From CAVROT01 sp963722905 (GTDB lineage Bacteria > Pseudomonadota > Alphaproteobacteria > Rhodobacterales > Rhodobacteraceae): DNA of 64,000 bases. Shown piece after piece: positions 1 through 7,663 of the stretch (its first letter is position 1; each line of letters starts with the position of its first letter). The DNA lies in NCBI GenBank assembly GCA_963722905.1, contig CAVROT010000004.1, forward strand, positions 186,001 through 250,000. The letters run 5' to 3'. Made by a program: the position numbers and the translations under genes. A model generated the notes under the pieces. That model saw nothing but the letters and a program-made list of their open reading frames with translations. It made no database searches and was not told where the DNA came from.

Positions 1-402
1 AGCACGTCGAACCCCTGCTCGGTCTCTCAATGGGCGGCGGTGACGGCGCTTGAGGGGCCGCAGGGCTTTTTGGCCGAATGGTGCACGGTCTTCCAGCGGC
101 GCCGCGATCTGGTGGTGGCGGGGCTAAACGCCTCTTCCGGCATCGACTGCCCGGTGCCCGACGGCGCGTTCTACGTGTATCCGTCGATCGCCGGCTGTAT
201 CGGGCGCAACAGCCCCGGCGGCTCGCCGATCACGGACGACACAGCCTTCGCCGCAGCCCTGCTGGACGAAACGGGCGTGGCCGTGGTGCCCGGCGCGGCC
301 TTCGGCGGCAGCCCTAACTTTCGTGTCAGCTACGCCACCTCGGACGAGGTACTGGGCGATGCCTGCGGCCGGATCGAGGCGTTCTGCGCCGCCATGACAT
401 GA
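1..402 (+). CDS. Class I/II aminotransferase, C-terminal part (5' truncated by window)
   Basis: The frame is open from base 1 and encodes the last 133 residues of a PLP-dependent fold-type I aminotransferase of the aspartate aminotransferase group. The first residues, STSNPCSVSQWAA, match the stretch that follows the PLP-binding lysine in this family (STSNPxSxSQxAA). GAFYVYPSI and, near the end, FRVSYATS match the conserved C-terminal region; in the family the arginine of the FRxSYA motif binds the substrate alpha-carboxylate. The lysine itself lies upstream of the window. Which amino acid is the physiological substrate cannot be told from this part. The gene ends 190 bases before a convergent DUF4198 gene. 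Confidence 0.88.
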   Translation, partial: STSNPCSVSQWAAVTALEGPQGFLAEWCTVFQRRRDLVVAGLNASSGIDCPVPDGAFYVYPSIAGCIGRNSPGGSPITDDTAFAAALLDETGVAVVPGAAFGGSPNFRVSYATSDEVLGDACGRIEAFCAAMT

Positions 403-591
403 TCCGAGCGGTTGCGAAGCAGCGTTCGTGGCAGTGCCCGGGTCGCAGTCGTCGGGGCGCGGCGTCTGCGGTGCCCCCGCGGAACATCGCCCGAATAGTC
501 GGGAAGTCCCCTCGATACAACGTGATCAGAGGCAGGTGGTCGTCTTGCCCCGATATGCCAGTGCACCGTGGCCGCCCTCTCCCTGGCGCGA

Positions 592-1410
592 CTACCCGGG
601 GTCCGGGACCGCGAAGGTGAGGCTGGCCCACAGCGTTTCCCACATGGTGTCGAGCGTCAGGGCTTCGCCCTCGGGCGCCCGGACGACGACGCTGTCGAGG
701 AGATACTCCATGCCCGGTCGCACAGGCACGATGGCGATGCCCGCGTCGTCCGCCGTGACGGTCGAGACCTCGACAGCGCCGGCGGCGTCGCGCGCGAAGA
801 CCTCCACCTGCGCGCCGGGCCGCGGCTCGCCCCGGTAGAGCACGCGGACCGGCAGCCCGCCCGTCACGTCGTCGGTATAGGGATTGGCCAGCGCCACGAT
901 CTCGGTCGCGAGGCCACGGTCGGCATCGCCGCCGGCGCCGTTCCCCACCGCGACCAGCGCCTTGGCGTAGCGCGAGTAGGCCTCGGTCACGTCCGCACGC
1001 GGAAAGCCGCGGTCGTCATGTGCAGCGATGGCCCAGCCTGCCGCCTTGTGCTGCAGGAAATCGGTGAACTGTTCGTAGGTGTCCCACCTGAGCCGCGTGT
1101 CGGTCGAGGCGTATACGAGGGTTACGAGGCCCTCGGGCAGACTTTCCGCCCGCAGCGCGGGCCGGTCTCCGATGCGGCCTTCCACCGGCCCGCGCTTCCC
1201 GCCCGCGATCACGTCGGCCAGCCGGAACTTGGCCGGAATGTAGCTGTAGGCCGACCCGGAGAACTCCTCGCCGACGAGGATGTCGGCCACGACCGCATCG
1301 CCCGCCGGTACGGCGTAGGCCAGGGGGTCGATCCAGAACTCGTGGGCTTGCACACCCGCCGCAGACAGTGCGACCACCGCTCCCGACAGCGCGGACCGGA
1401 GGTACCTCAT
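592..1410 (-). CDS. DUF4198 domain exported protein
   Basis: A 272-residue protein with a clear Sec signal peptide (residues 1-22, MRYLRS then a hydrophobic run ending AGVQA), followed at once by HEFWIDP, the hallmark N-terminus of mature DUF4198 proteins. DUF4198 proteins are periplasmic and related to the NikM/CbiK-like parts of metal uptake systems, with the exposed N-terminal histidine a candidate metal ligand; that role is family knowledge. The ATG at 1410 is needed for the signal peptide. It overlaps by two bases the ATG of the divergent HupE/UreJ-like gene at 1409, so both 5' signals lie inside the neighbour's coding sequence. The pairing with HupE/UreJ suggests a shared metal-related job (inference). 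Confidence 0.8.
   Translation of the reverse strand: MRYLRSALSGAVVALSAAGVQAHEFWIDPLAYAVPAGDAVVADILVGEEFSGSAYSYIPAKFRLADVIAGGKRGPVEGRIGDRPALRAESLPEGLVTLVYASTDTRLRWDTYEQFTDFLQHKAAGWAIAAHDDRGFPRADVTEAYSRYAKALVAVGNGAGGDADRGLATEIVALANPYTDDVTGGLPVRVLYRGEPRPGAQVEVFARDAAGAVEVSTVTADDAGIAIVPVRPGMEYLLDSVVVRAPEGEALTLDTMWETLWASLTFAVPDPG
1398..1402 (+). promoter_or_regulatory. Ribosome binding site GGAGG deciding the HupE/UreJ-like start
   Basis: GGAGG sits six bases before ATG 1409. It lies within the first codons of the minus-strand DUF4198 gene and inside the perfect palindrome GAGGTACCTC (1399-1408). Confidence 0.6.
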
Positions 1411-2587
1411 GACGTCGTCCCACCCTCTATTCGCGTACAACAGCGCACTGCGGCGAAGGTCCGTGTCAACCCTCGGGCTTTCGTTAGTCGCGCTGATCGC
1501 GCTCATGTCATGGGTCGCCGCCGCAGCCGCACACGAGACGCAGCCGTCGTCGGCCGACGTGGTGATCGAGGACGGGCGAATCGCGATCGAGATGACCGCG
1601 GTGCTTGAGCCGCTCGTCGCCGGGGTCGACCTGGAGGGGCTGGAGGACACCAACGAGAGCGACCGTTCAGACGAGGTCGACCGCCTGCGGGCGCTGGAAC
1701 CGGAGGCGGTGGCCGAAGCGTTCCGTTCGTACTGGCCCGAGTTTCGCGACGGCATGACCGTCACGTCGGGAGACACGTTCGTGGCGCTGGAGCTGGACGC
1801 CGTCGACGTGGAGGCGGTGGGCGATACGGACCTCGCCCGCTTGTCGCGGCTGCGGATGTCGGGCGATCTGCCCGAGGGCGACGCCCCTGTGGTGATCGGC
1901 TGGCCGGCCGACTACGGCGACCTCGTCATCCGCCAGATGGGCGCCGGCTCCGACGGATATACCGCATACCTCACCCGCGGCGCCCTCTCCGATCCGATCC
2001 AGCGTTCGGGCGCCGTGGCGCAGGGCCCGCTGGCGGCCTTCCTCGACTACATCCCGACCGGGTTCGACCATATCGTGCCCAAGGGGCTGGACCATATCCT
2101 CTTTGTGCTCGGTCTGTTCTTTCTGTCGGCGCATCTGCGGCCGCTGCTGCTTCAGGTGACGGCGTTCACGGCCGCACATACCGTGACGCTGGCGCTGGCG
2201 ACGCTGGGACTCGTCAGCCTGCCGGCCAGCGTCGTGGAGCCGCTGATCGCCGCCTCCATCGTCTACGTGGGCGTCGAGAACGTGCTGTCGCGCGGCATCT
2301 CGCCCTGGCGGCCCGCCGTCGTCTTCGTCTTCGGCCTGCTGCACGGCCTGGGGTTCGCCAGCGTCCTGCGCGACTTCGGTCTGGGCGGCGGAAACCTGGT
2401 GCCGAAGCTTCTGGGCTTCAACGTCGGGGTCGAGCTGGGGCAGCTCGCCGTCATCGCCGCGGCCTTCCTCGCGGTAGGCTACTGGTTCGGCGACAAGCCG
2501 TGGTATCGCCGCTACATCGCCAACCCGGCGTCCATAGCCATCGCCCTGGTCGGCGCGTTCTGGGTCGTGGAACGGACGCTGCTCTAG
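1409..2587 (+). CDS. HupE/UreJ-family membrane protein
   Basis: A 392-residue protein. An N-terminal signal-type segment (ALRRR followed by a hydrophobic stretch to about residue 40, then AHETQPSS) leads into a soluble exported domain of about 160 residues. A C-terminal membrane domain follows, about six helices from near residue 215. It opens with GFDHIVPKGLDHILFVLGL, the histidine-containing motif of the HupE/UreJ family. HupE and UreJ proteins accompany hydrogenases and ureases and are thought to transport nickel; the long-N-terminus variant here is usually not linked to either enzyme, and none is visible in this window. ATG 1409 has GGAGG at the right distance. The stop at 2587 is 94 bases before gpsA. 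Confidence 0.82.
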   Translation: MTSSHPLFAYNSALRRRSVSTLGLSLVALIALMSWVAAAAAHETQPSSADVVIEDGRIAIEMTAVLEPLVAGVDLEGLEDTNESDRSDEVDRLRALEPEAVAEAFRSYWPEFRDGMTVTSGDTFVALELDAVDVEAVGDTDLARLSRLRMSGDLPEGDAPVVIGWPADYGDLVIRQMGAGSDGYTAYLTRGALSDPIQRSGAVAQGPLAAFLDYIPTGFDHIVPKGLDHILFVLGLFFLSAHLRPLLLQVTAFTAAHTVTLALATLGLVSLPASVVEPLIAASIVYVGVENVLSRGISPWRPAVVFVFGLLHGLGFASVLRDFGLGGGNLVPKLLGFNVGVELGQLAVIAAAFLAVGYWFGDKPWYRRYIANPASIAIALVGAFWVVERTLL

Positions 2588-2594
2588 TCGCCGG

Positions 2595-2614
2595 CCCCGC
2601 CTTTCCGCGCGGGG
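2595..2614 (+). terminator. Weak hairpin after the HupE/UreJ-like gene
   Basis: CCCCGC (2595-2600) can pair with GCGGGG (2609-2614) across an eight-base loop, just after the stop codon. There is no T tract, so it is a weak terminator or RNA 3'-end hairpin at best. Confidence 0.25.
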
Positions 2615-2622
2615 TGCGCCCG

Positions 2623-2651
2623 TTGAACAGCGCCGCGTCCTGCTGTATCAG
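2623..2651 (+). promoter_or_regulatory. Possible sigma-70 promoter for the glucosylglycerol operon
   Basis: TTGAAC (2623-2628) is separated by 17 bases from TATCAG (2646-2651), 30 bases before the gpsA ATG. Both boxes are four of six matches to the consensus, with ideal spacing. No osmotic-control site is recognisable. Confidence 0.35.
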
Positions 2652-2681
2652 GCGGCCATCCCCCGAAAGGACGATCCGCGA

Positions 2682-3794
2682 ATGACGGTCACGGGCCTTC
2701 AGGCCATCGCCAGCGCGCGCGCGCAGCCCTACGGACGCATCGCCGTCGTCGGCGGCGGGTCCTGGGGCACGGCGCTGGCCGCGGTGGCGCGCCGGGCCGG
2801 GCGCGACGTGTCCCTCTGGGGTCGCGACGCGGCGGTGATGGCCGGCGTCGCCCAGCGCGCGGAGAACACCCGCTACCTGCCCGGCGTCCCTCTGCCGGAG
2901 GGGATCGCGGCGACCGACGACCTTGCGGCGGCGCTGTCGGGGGCCGAGGCGGTGCTGATCGTCACCCCGTCCAAGACCCTGCGCGAGGTCTGCGCGCGGG
3001 TTGCGCCGCACCTCGCCGCCGGCGTGCCCGTCGTCCTGTGCGCCAAGGGGATCGAGACGGGCACCGGCCTGCTGCTGGCCGAGGTGGCTGCCGAGGAATT
3101 GCCGGGCCATCCCATCGGCGCGCTGAGCGGCCCGACCTTCGCGCGCGAGACGGTGCTGGACCACCCCACGGCGGCCACCGTCGCCTTCGCCTTCCGCTAT
3201 TCCGACCGCCTGCGCCCGCAGGACAGCCCCGCCGCCCGCGTCGCCATATCGCTGAGCGGTGCGGCGTTCCGGCCCTACATCTCGGACGACCTGGTGGGCG
3301 TGGAGGTGGGCGGCGCAGTCAAGAACGTCATCGCCATCGCCTGCGGCATGATGTCGGGCGCCGGCTTCGCCGAGAACACCCGCGCCGCGCTGATCACCCG
3401 CGGCATCGACGAGATGAAGCGTCTGGCCGAGGTACTGGGCGGCGCGCGCGAGACGGTCACCGGCCTTTCGGGCGCCGGGGATCTGGTGCTGACCTGCTCG
3501 TCCGAGACGTCGCGCAACATGTCGCTGGGTGCCCAGCTGGGCCGCGGAACGCCGCGCGCGGAGTGCTTCGACGGTCGGCCCGTGGTGGTCGAGGGCGAGG
3601 TGAACGCGGTCTCCGTCCACGATCTTGCCGCCCGCCTGAACCTGACCCTGCCCATCTGCGAGGCCGTGCATGCCGTCCTGCACGAGGGCGCCGACCTGAC
3701 GCGGACCTTCCGCGACCTCTGGGCCCGCCCGATCGAGGCCGAGCCCCGCGCGATGACCCTGTCGCTGGACCACCCCTTCGGAGAAGCCGTCTGA
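2682..3794 (+). CDS. gpsA: NAD(P)-dependent glycerol-3-phosphate dehydrogenase, osmolyte-operon copy
   Basis: A 370-residue protein that interconverts dihydroxyacetone phosphate and sn-glycerol 3-phosphate in the cytosol. It has the N-terminal Rossmann motif VVGGGSWGTALA (about residue 23), the CAKGIE segment (about 116), SGPTFARE, and the catalytic-lysine region GGAVKNVIAIACGM (about 212), with NTRAALITRG downstream, all standard for GpsA. The first 18 residues extend beyond the usual start. Its stop codon directly abuts the ATG of the glucosylglycerol-phosphate phosphatase, so the two are co-transcribed. In this setting its likely job is to supply glycerol 3-phosphate as acceptor for glucosylglycerol synthesis rather than for lipids. 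An inserted stretch around residues 168-180 (RYSDRLRPQDS) looks unlike housekeeping GpsA. Confidence 0.93.
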   Translation: MTVTGLQAIASARAQPYGRIAVVGGGSWGTALAAVARRAGRDVSLWGRDAAVMAGVAQRAENTRYLPGVPLPEGIAATDDLAAALSGAEAVLIVTPSKTLREVCARVAPHLAAGVPVVLCAKGIETGTGLLLAEVAAEELPGHPIGALSGPTFARETVLDHPTAATVAFAFRYSDRLRPQDSPAARVAISLSGAAFRPYISDDLVGVEVGGAVKNVIAIACGMMSGAGFAENTRAALITRGIDEMKRLAEVLGGARETVTGLSGAGDLVLTCSSETSRNMSLGAQLGRGTPRAECFDGRPVVVEGEVNAVSVHDLAARLNLTLPICEAVHAVLHEGADLTRTFRDLWARPIEAEPRAMTLSLDHPFGEAV

Positions 3795-4598
3795 ATGACC
3801 GATGAGACCACCGCCGCATCGCCCGAACCGACGTCGCTCGCCGCGCGCCGTTTCGTGCTGGCGACAGATCTGGACGGAACCTTCCTGGGCGGATCGACCG
3901 AGGACCGGCGCGTCCTCTACGACTGGATCGAGGCCAACCGGCAGACCATCGGGCTGGTCTTCGTCACCGGCCGCGACCCCGCGTTCATCAAGGCTCTGTG
4001 CGACGGCACCGATGGCGGCATGGGCGTGCCCTGGCCCGAATACGTCGTCGGCGATGTCGGCACGACCATCGCGCGCGTCGACCACGGCGCCATCCACCCC
4101 ATCCCAGCGCTGGAGGCCGAGATCGCCGAGCGCTGGGGCGACGCGGGCGACCGGGTCCGCGAGGCGCTCGCAGGCCATCCGGGGTTGACCGCCCAGGACG
4201 TCGCGTTCCGTTACCGCGTCAGCTACGACATGGCCCCCGATACGTTCACCCGCGCCTCGATCGAGGCGGTGGACGAGATGGGGCTGGACCATATCCTGTC
4301 CGACAACCGCTACTTCGACGTCCTGCCGCGCGGCGTCAGCAAGGGACCTTCGCTGAAACGGCTGGTCGCGCATCTGGGGATAGCGCCCAACCGCGTCCTG
4401 GCGGCGGGAGACACGTTGAACGACTTGTCGATGCTGGAATGCGGCCTTCCGGCCGTCTGCGTCGGCGGCGCCGAGACGGCGCTGGTCGAGCGGGTCGAGA
4501 CGCTGCCGCACGTCCATGTCGCCACCGCCATCGGCGCCGCCGGCATCCTCGAGGCCGTGCGCGCGTTCGATATGCACGATACGCCCGACGCGGCCTGA
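3795..4598 (+). CDS. ggpP: Glucosylglycerol-3-phosphate phosphatase (HAD superfamily, StpA-like)
   Basis: A 267-residue HAD-type phosphatase expected to dephosphorylate glucosylglycerol phosphate to glucosylglycerol. HAD motif I is DLDGTFLGG (Asp25 and Asp27 as nucleophile and acid/base), motif II is VFVTGRD, and the Mg-binding motif near residue 200 is AAGDTLNDLSML, with the preceding lysine in GVSKGPSLKRL. The pattern fits the cyanobacterial salt-tolerance phosphatase StpA/GgpP better than OtsB trehalose-phosphate phosphatase, mainly because it sits next to a GgpS-type synthase. ATG follows the gpsA stop with no gap, and GGAGAAG lies just upstream inside gpsA. The function rests on family resemblance plus context. 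Confidence 0.82.
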   Translation: MTDETTAASPEPTSLAARRFVLATDLDGTFLGGSTEDRRVLYDWIEANRQTIGLVFVTGRDPAFIKALCDGTDGGMGVPWPEYVVGDVGTTIARVDHGAIHPIPALEAEIAERWGDAGDRVREALAGHPGLTAQDVAFRYRVSYDMAPDTFTRASIEAVDEMGLDHILSDNRYFDVLPRGVSKGPSLKRLVAHLGIAPNRVLAAGDTLNDLSMLECGLPAVCVGGAETALVERVETLPHVHVATAIGAAGILEAVRAFDMHDTPDAA

Positions 4599-4641
4599 CC
4601 GCCCCTGTGGAACGCCGCCGCGCCCGGTGCCGCAGGGGCGG
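4599..4641 (+). other. Intercistronic hairpin between ggpP and ggpS
   Basis: CCGCCCCTG (4599-4607) pairs perfectly with CAGGGGCGG (4633-4641), a nine-base-pair stem starting right after the ggpP stop. There is no T tract. It could mark RNA processing or partial termination that sets the ratio of phosphatase to synthase, since ggpS follows with its own AGGAGG site. Confidence 0.5.
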
Positions 4642-4667
4642 CGAAACCCCATAGCCCAGGAGGCAAA

Positions 4668-6167
4668 ATGCCCAGCGATCTGGTCATCGTCTACCACCGG
4701 CAGCCCTACGAGGAGGTCGAGGAGAACGGCAAGACGGTGTTCAAGGAGAACGCCAGCCCCAACGGCATCGTGCCGACGCTGAAGGGATTCTTCGGACGCG
4801 TCGACAAGGGCGCATGGATCGCATGGAAGCTGGCCCGCGACACCGCCAGCCCCGATTTCCAGCGCGTGGTCGAGATCGAGGACAGCTACGGCAAGTACTC
4901 CGTCTCGCGGCTGCCGCTGACGGCGGCGCAGGTCACGTCGTTCTACCACGTCACCTCGAAAGAGGCGTTCTGGCCGATCCTTCACTCGTTCAAGGAGAAG
5001 TACGACTACGACAACGTCGACTGGCCGACCTTCAGGGAGGTGAACTGGGCCTTCGCCGAGGCGGCGGCGGCCGAGGCCGGGGAAGGCGCGGTCGTCTGGG
5101 TGCACGACTACAACCTGTGGCTGGTCCCCGGCTACCTGCGCCAGATGCGCCCGGATCTGCGGATATCGTTCTTCCACCACACGCCTTTCCCGGCGGCCGA
5201 CATGTTCAACGTCCTGCCCTGGCGAAAGGAGATCGTGGGATCGCTGCTGGCCTGCGACGTGGTGGGGTTCCACATTCCGCGCTACGCCGCGAACTTCGCC
5301 GGCGTCGCCGAATCCCTCTTCGACCTGAAGGTCGCGCACCGCACGCCGGTGAACCCAGACTTCATCAACGAGGGTACGGCGCTCAGCGAACGCCGCGTCG
5401 TGCCGTCGCTCACCCACGCGGGGCGGGAGGTGCGCGTCCTCGCGTCTCCGGTGGGCGTCGACGTGGCCTATATCGAGGGCAAGGCCAGTGCGCCCGAGGT
5501 CGACGCGCGCGTGGCCGAGATCCGGCACAGCCTCGGCGACGGGCGGATGATCCTGTCCGTCGGGCGGACCGACTACACCAAGGGCGGCACCGACCAGCTT
5601 CTCAGCTTCGAACGCCTGCTGGAAGAGCATTCCGATCTGCACGGCAAGGTCCGGCTGATGCACGTGTCGGTCAGCGCCAACCGCGCGATGGCCGTCTACG
5701 AGGACATCCAGAACATGATCGAACAGACCGCCGGCCGCATCAACGGCCGCTACGGGACGTTCGAATGGCAGCCCGTGTCGCTGATCAGCCGGGCCATCCC
5801 CTTCGACGATCTGGTGGCCTACTACCGCGCCGCCGACGTCGCCTGGATCACGCCGCTGGCCGACGGCATGAACCTTGTCGCCAAGGAGTTCGCGGCCTGC
5901 CGGACCGACGGCGACGGCGTGCTGGTGCTGAGCGAGTTCGCCGGTGCGGCGGTCGAGCTGCATTCGGCCGTGCTGGCCAACCCGTTCTCCCACCGCTCGA
6001 TGGACAGGGCGATCATGCAGGCGCTGTCGATGGAGCCAGAGGAGCGGCGCATCCGGATGGCCACCATGCGCGAAACCATCCGCAAGTACGATATTCAGGC
6101 CTGGGCCGACGATCAGATGGCAGGCTTCGCAGGCGCCGGCCATCCGCTGGAGAGCGCCCCCGCCTGA
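4668..6167 (+). CDS. ggpS: Glucosylglycerol-phosphate synthase (GT20 family)
   Basis: A 499-residue retaining glycosyltransferase of the OtsA/GT20 fold that transfers glucose from a nucleotide sugar (ADP-glucose in cyanobacteria) to glycerol 3-phosphate. The segments VWVHDYNLWLVPGYLR (about residue 142), FFHHTPFPAADMFNVLPWR (about 166) and LLACDVVGFHIPRYAANFA closely follow cyanobacterial GgpS and differ from trehalose-phosphate synthase, which has HDYHL-type wording and an N-terminal GGL loop. VGRTDYTKGG (about 298) and the C-terminal TPLADGMNLVAKEF sugar-nucleotide segment are intact. AGGAGG lies seven bases before ATG 4668. It is last of the gpsA-ggpP-ggpS operon, after a hairpin. With the two upstream genes it forms a complete route to the osmolyte glucosylglycerol. 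Confidence 0.9.
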   Translation: MPSDLVIVYHRQPYEEVEENGKTVFKENASPNGIVPTLKGFFGRVDKGAWIAWKLARDTASPDFQRVVEIEDSYGKYSVSRLPLTAAQVTSFYHVTSKEAFWPILHSFKEKYDYDNVDWPTFREVNWAFAEAAAAEAGEGAVVWVHDYNLWLVPGYLRQMRPDLRISFFHHTPFPAADMFNVLPWRKEIVGSLLACDVVGFHIPRYAANFAGVAESLFDLKVAHRTPVNPDFINEGTALSERRVVPSLTHAGREVRVLASPVGVDVAYIEGKASAPEVDARVAEIRHSLGDGRMILSVGRTDYTKGGTDQLLSFERLLEEHSDLHGKVRLMHVSVSANRAMAVYEDIQNMIEQTAGRINGRYGTFEWQPVSLISRAIPFDDLVAYYRAADVAWITPLADGMNLVAKEFAACRTDGDGVLVLSEFAGAAVELHSAVLANPFSHRSMDRAIMQALSMEPEERRIRMATMRETIRKYDIQAWADDQMAGFAGAGHPLESAPA

Positions 6168-6192
6168 CGTCGGCACCGACGCCACGGCGAGT

Positions 6193-6232
6193 GGCCGCCG
6201 GTGCCGCTGGGAAGGGGCCGCCGGTGCCGCTG
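6193..6232. repeat. Direct repeat of 17 bases after ggpS
   Basis: GGCCGCCGGTGCCGCTG occurs at 6193-6209 and again at 6216-6232, a 23-base period. It lies in the 167-base gap between the convergent ggpS and polysaccharide export genes. It is probably a local slippage duplication. Confidence 0.75.
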
Positions 6233-6334
6233 CCGGAGCGTGCCCGGACGCGAACCGGGTCATCCATCCGTGCGCGGGACGTGTCTCTTACAGATCCTGG
6301 GTCCGACTCTGTACCCGGCAGGCGCCGCGGGCGA

Positions 6335-7459
6335 TCAGTTGCCCAGCAGGGTCGCCGACCGGGCGACTCCCAGCCCTCCGGCCAGGATGGTCAGAGCGAC
6401 CTGGATGCTGCCGACCGGGCTTTCGGTGGCCAGCACGACGTCCTTTGGCTGAATTGCCAGGTTTTGCGCGCTGAAGAGGCCATCAGCGGTCGTCATGTCG
6501 ATCGAGAAGACGACGCGCGTCTCGCGTGGGCCGCGCACCCCGGCCGACAGCGCCTCGCGCGGGTATTCGCGCAGGACCAGGATGCCCTCGGGGTCGGCGC
6601 GTGTGTCCGCGATTCCGCCGATCAGCGAGATCGCTTCCAGCGCGTTCACCTCCTCCTTCGGGAAGTAGAACAGGTCCTCCTTGCCGGCCGCGCCCAGCGA
6701 CAGGAAATAGCGCGGATCGTCCTCGACGATCACCTTGTCGCCGCCAGCCAGCACGGTATCGAGCGCCGGCTCCCGGTAGAGCCGTTCGACAGAGGTGGCG
6801 TAGACGGCGCCGCCGCGCTGCAGCTTGACGCGGGGGTTTCGCATCTGCGGGCGCACGCCGCCGCCCTCGGCGATCAGCCCCAGGACCGAATAGTTCCGGT
6901 CCGGCATGGGATAGCTGCCCGGAGTCGTGACGCCGCCCACCAGATCGACCGAGTTCTGTCGCCCCGACGCGACCGAGATCTGCACCTGCGCGGACGGCGA
7001 TATGCCCTCCAGTTGCTGCTGGATGACCGCGCGGGCCCGGTCCGGGCCCATTCCCGCCACCCGGACCTCTCCCGCGTAGGGCAGGAAGACCCGGCCGCTG
7101 GGTGACACGGTCATCTCGCCCAGGGGCACGGTGCGCCGGCCCGGGGACGCCAGCAGAGAGTTGTCGTTGCTGTCCCAGATGGTCACGTCCAGCAGGTCGC
7201 CCGGCGCGATCAACTGCCCAGCCGAGCCGCCGCCGCCGCCGATCCAGCCCCGCGACCGTTCGGCATTGACGGCCGGCCATGTCTCGACCGCGGGCAGCAG
7301 CGCGCGGGTCACGGGATAAAAGGCGAAGCCGGGCGTCGACTTGCCGGCCGAATCGCGGATCTCGCTTTCCAGCGCGGCACCGCGGGGAAGATCGCTGCAT
7401 CCCGCGATGAGGGCGCATGCGAGGAGCACGGCAAGCCTGCCCGCAATCGTCACCGTCAT
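6335..7459 (-). CDS. Wza-like polysaccharide export outer membrane lipoprotein
   Basis: A 374-residue protein. The signal peptide ends in a lipobox (ALIAGCSD, acylated Cys about residue 22), so the mature protein is an outer-membrane-anchored lipoprotein. The poly-export domain starts near residue 82 (LIAPGDLLDVTIWD) and is followed by two SLBB-type segments (VGGVTTPGSYPMPDRNYSVL; FYFPKEEVNALEAISLIGG). The family forms the octameric channel that passes capsular or exopolysaccharide across the outer membrane. ATG 7459 has AGGAG seven bases upstream and gives the proper lipoprotein N-terminus. It is divergent from the epimerase gene, sharing a 204-base region that holds a 17-base G run. Confidence 0.88.
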   Translation of the reverse strand: MTVTIAGRLAVLLACALIAGCSDLPRGAALESEIRDSAGKSTPGFAFYPVTRALLPAVETWPAVNAERSRGWIGGGGGSAGQLIAPGDLLDVTIWDSNDNSLLASPGRRTVPLGEMTVSPSGRVFLPYAGEVRVAGMGPDRARAVIQQQLEGISPSAQVQISVASGRQNSVDLVGGVTTPGSYPMPDRNYSVLGLIAEGGGVRPQMRNPRVKLQRGGAVYATSVERLYREPALDTVLAGGDKVIVEDDPRYFLSLGAAGKEDLFYFPKEEVNALEAISLIGGIADTRADPEGILVLREYPREALSAGVRGPRETRVVFSIDMTTADGLFSAQNLAIQPKDVVLATESPVGSIQVALTILAGGLGVARSATLLGN

Positions 7460-7606
7460 TGCAATCTCCTCGGTCGGCCACCATGACCTGCGCGCGACCC
7501 CTGTCGATACGGACGATACCCCCATGCGCCCCCCGACTGCAATCCGAGGCGGTCGGCAAGGTGCGGACCCGCGCCGCACGGACCCGGCCCCCGGGCGCGG
7601 TCGGGT

Positions 7607-7623
7607 GGGGGGGGGGGGGGGGG
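7607..7623. repeat. Homopolymeric tract of 17 G
   Basis: Seventeen consecutive G on the plus strand (C on the minus strand) lie in the divergent region between the Wza-like gene (start 7459) and the epimerase gene (start 7664 or 7694). It is not in either coding frame: a stop at 7634-7636 separates it from the epimerase frame. Tracts this long slip readily in replication, and also in sequencing. Confidence 0.85.
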
Positions 7624-7663
7624 CGGGTACCGCTGAGCGATCCGTCGCCGAGGACCATGGACC

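Noticed and set aside
2451..6263. Minus-strand open frame of about 1270 codons opposite the osmolyte operon
   Set aside because: It lies antisense to three well-supported genes, is rich in His/Arg/Gly as expected of an antisense high-GC frame, and has no recognisable domain.
4814..7105. Long plus-strand open frame (over 700 codons) across ggpS and the gap after it
   Set aside because: It is a shadow of ggpS in another frame: Arg/Ala/Gly-rich, no domain, and ggpS has clear motifs and a ribosome site.
7607..7623. G tract as a coding frameshift switch in the epimerase gene
   Set aside because: An in-frame stop at 7634-7636 separates the tract from the epimerase start, so it cannot alter its reading frame.
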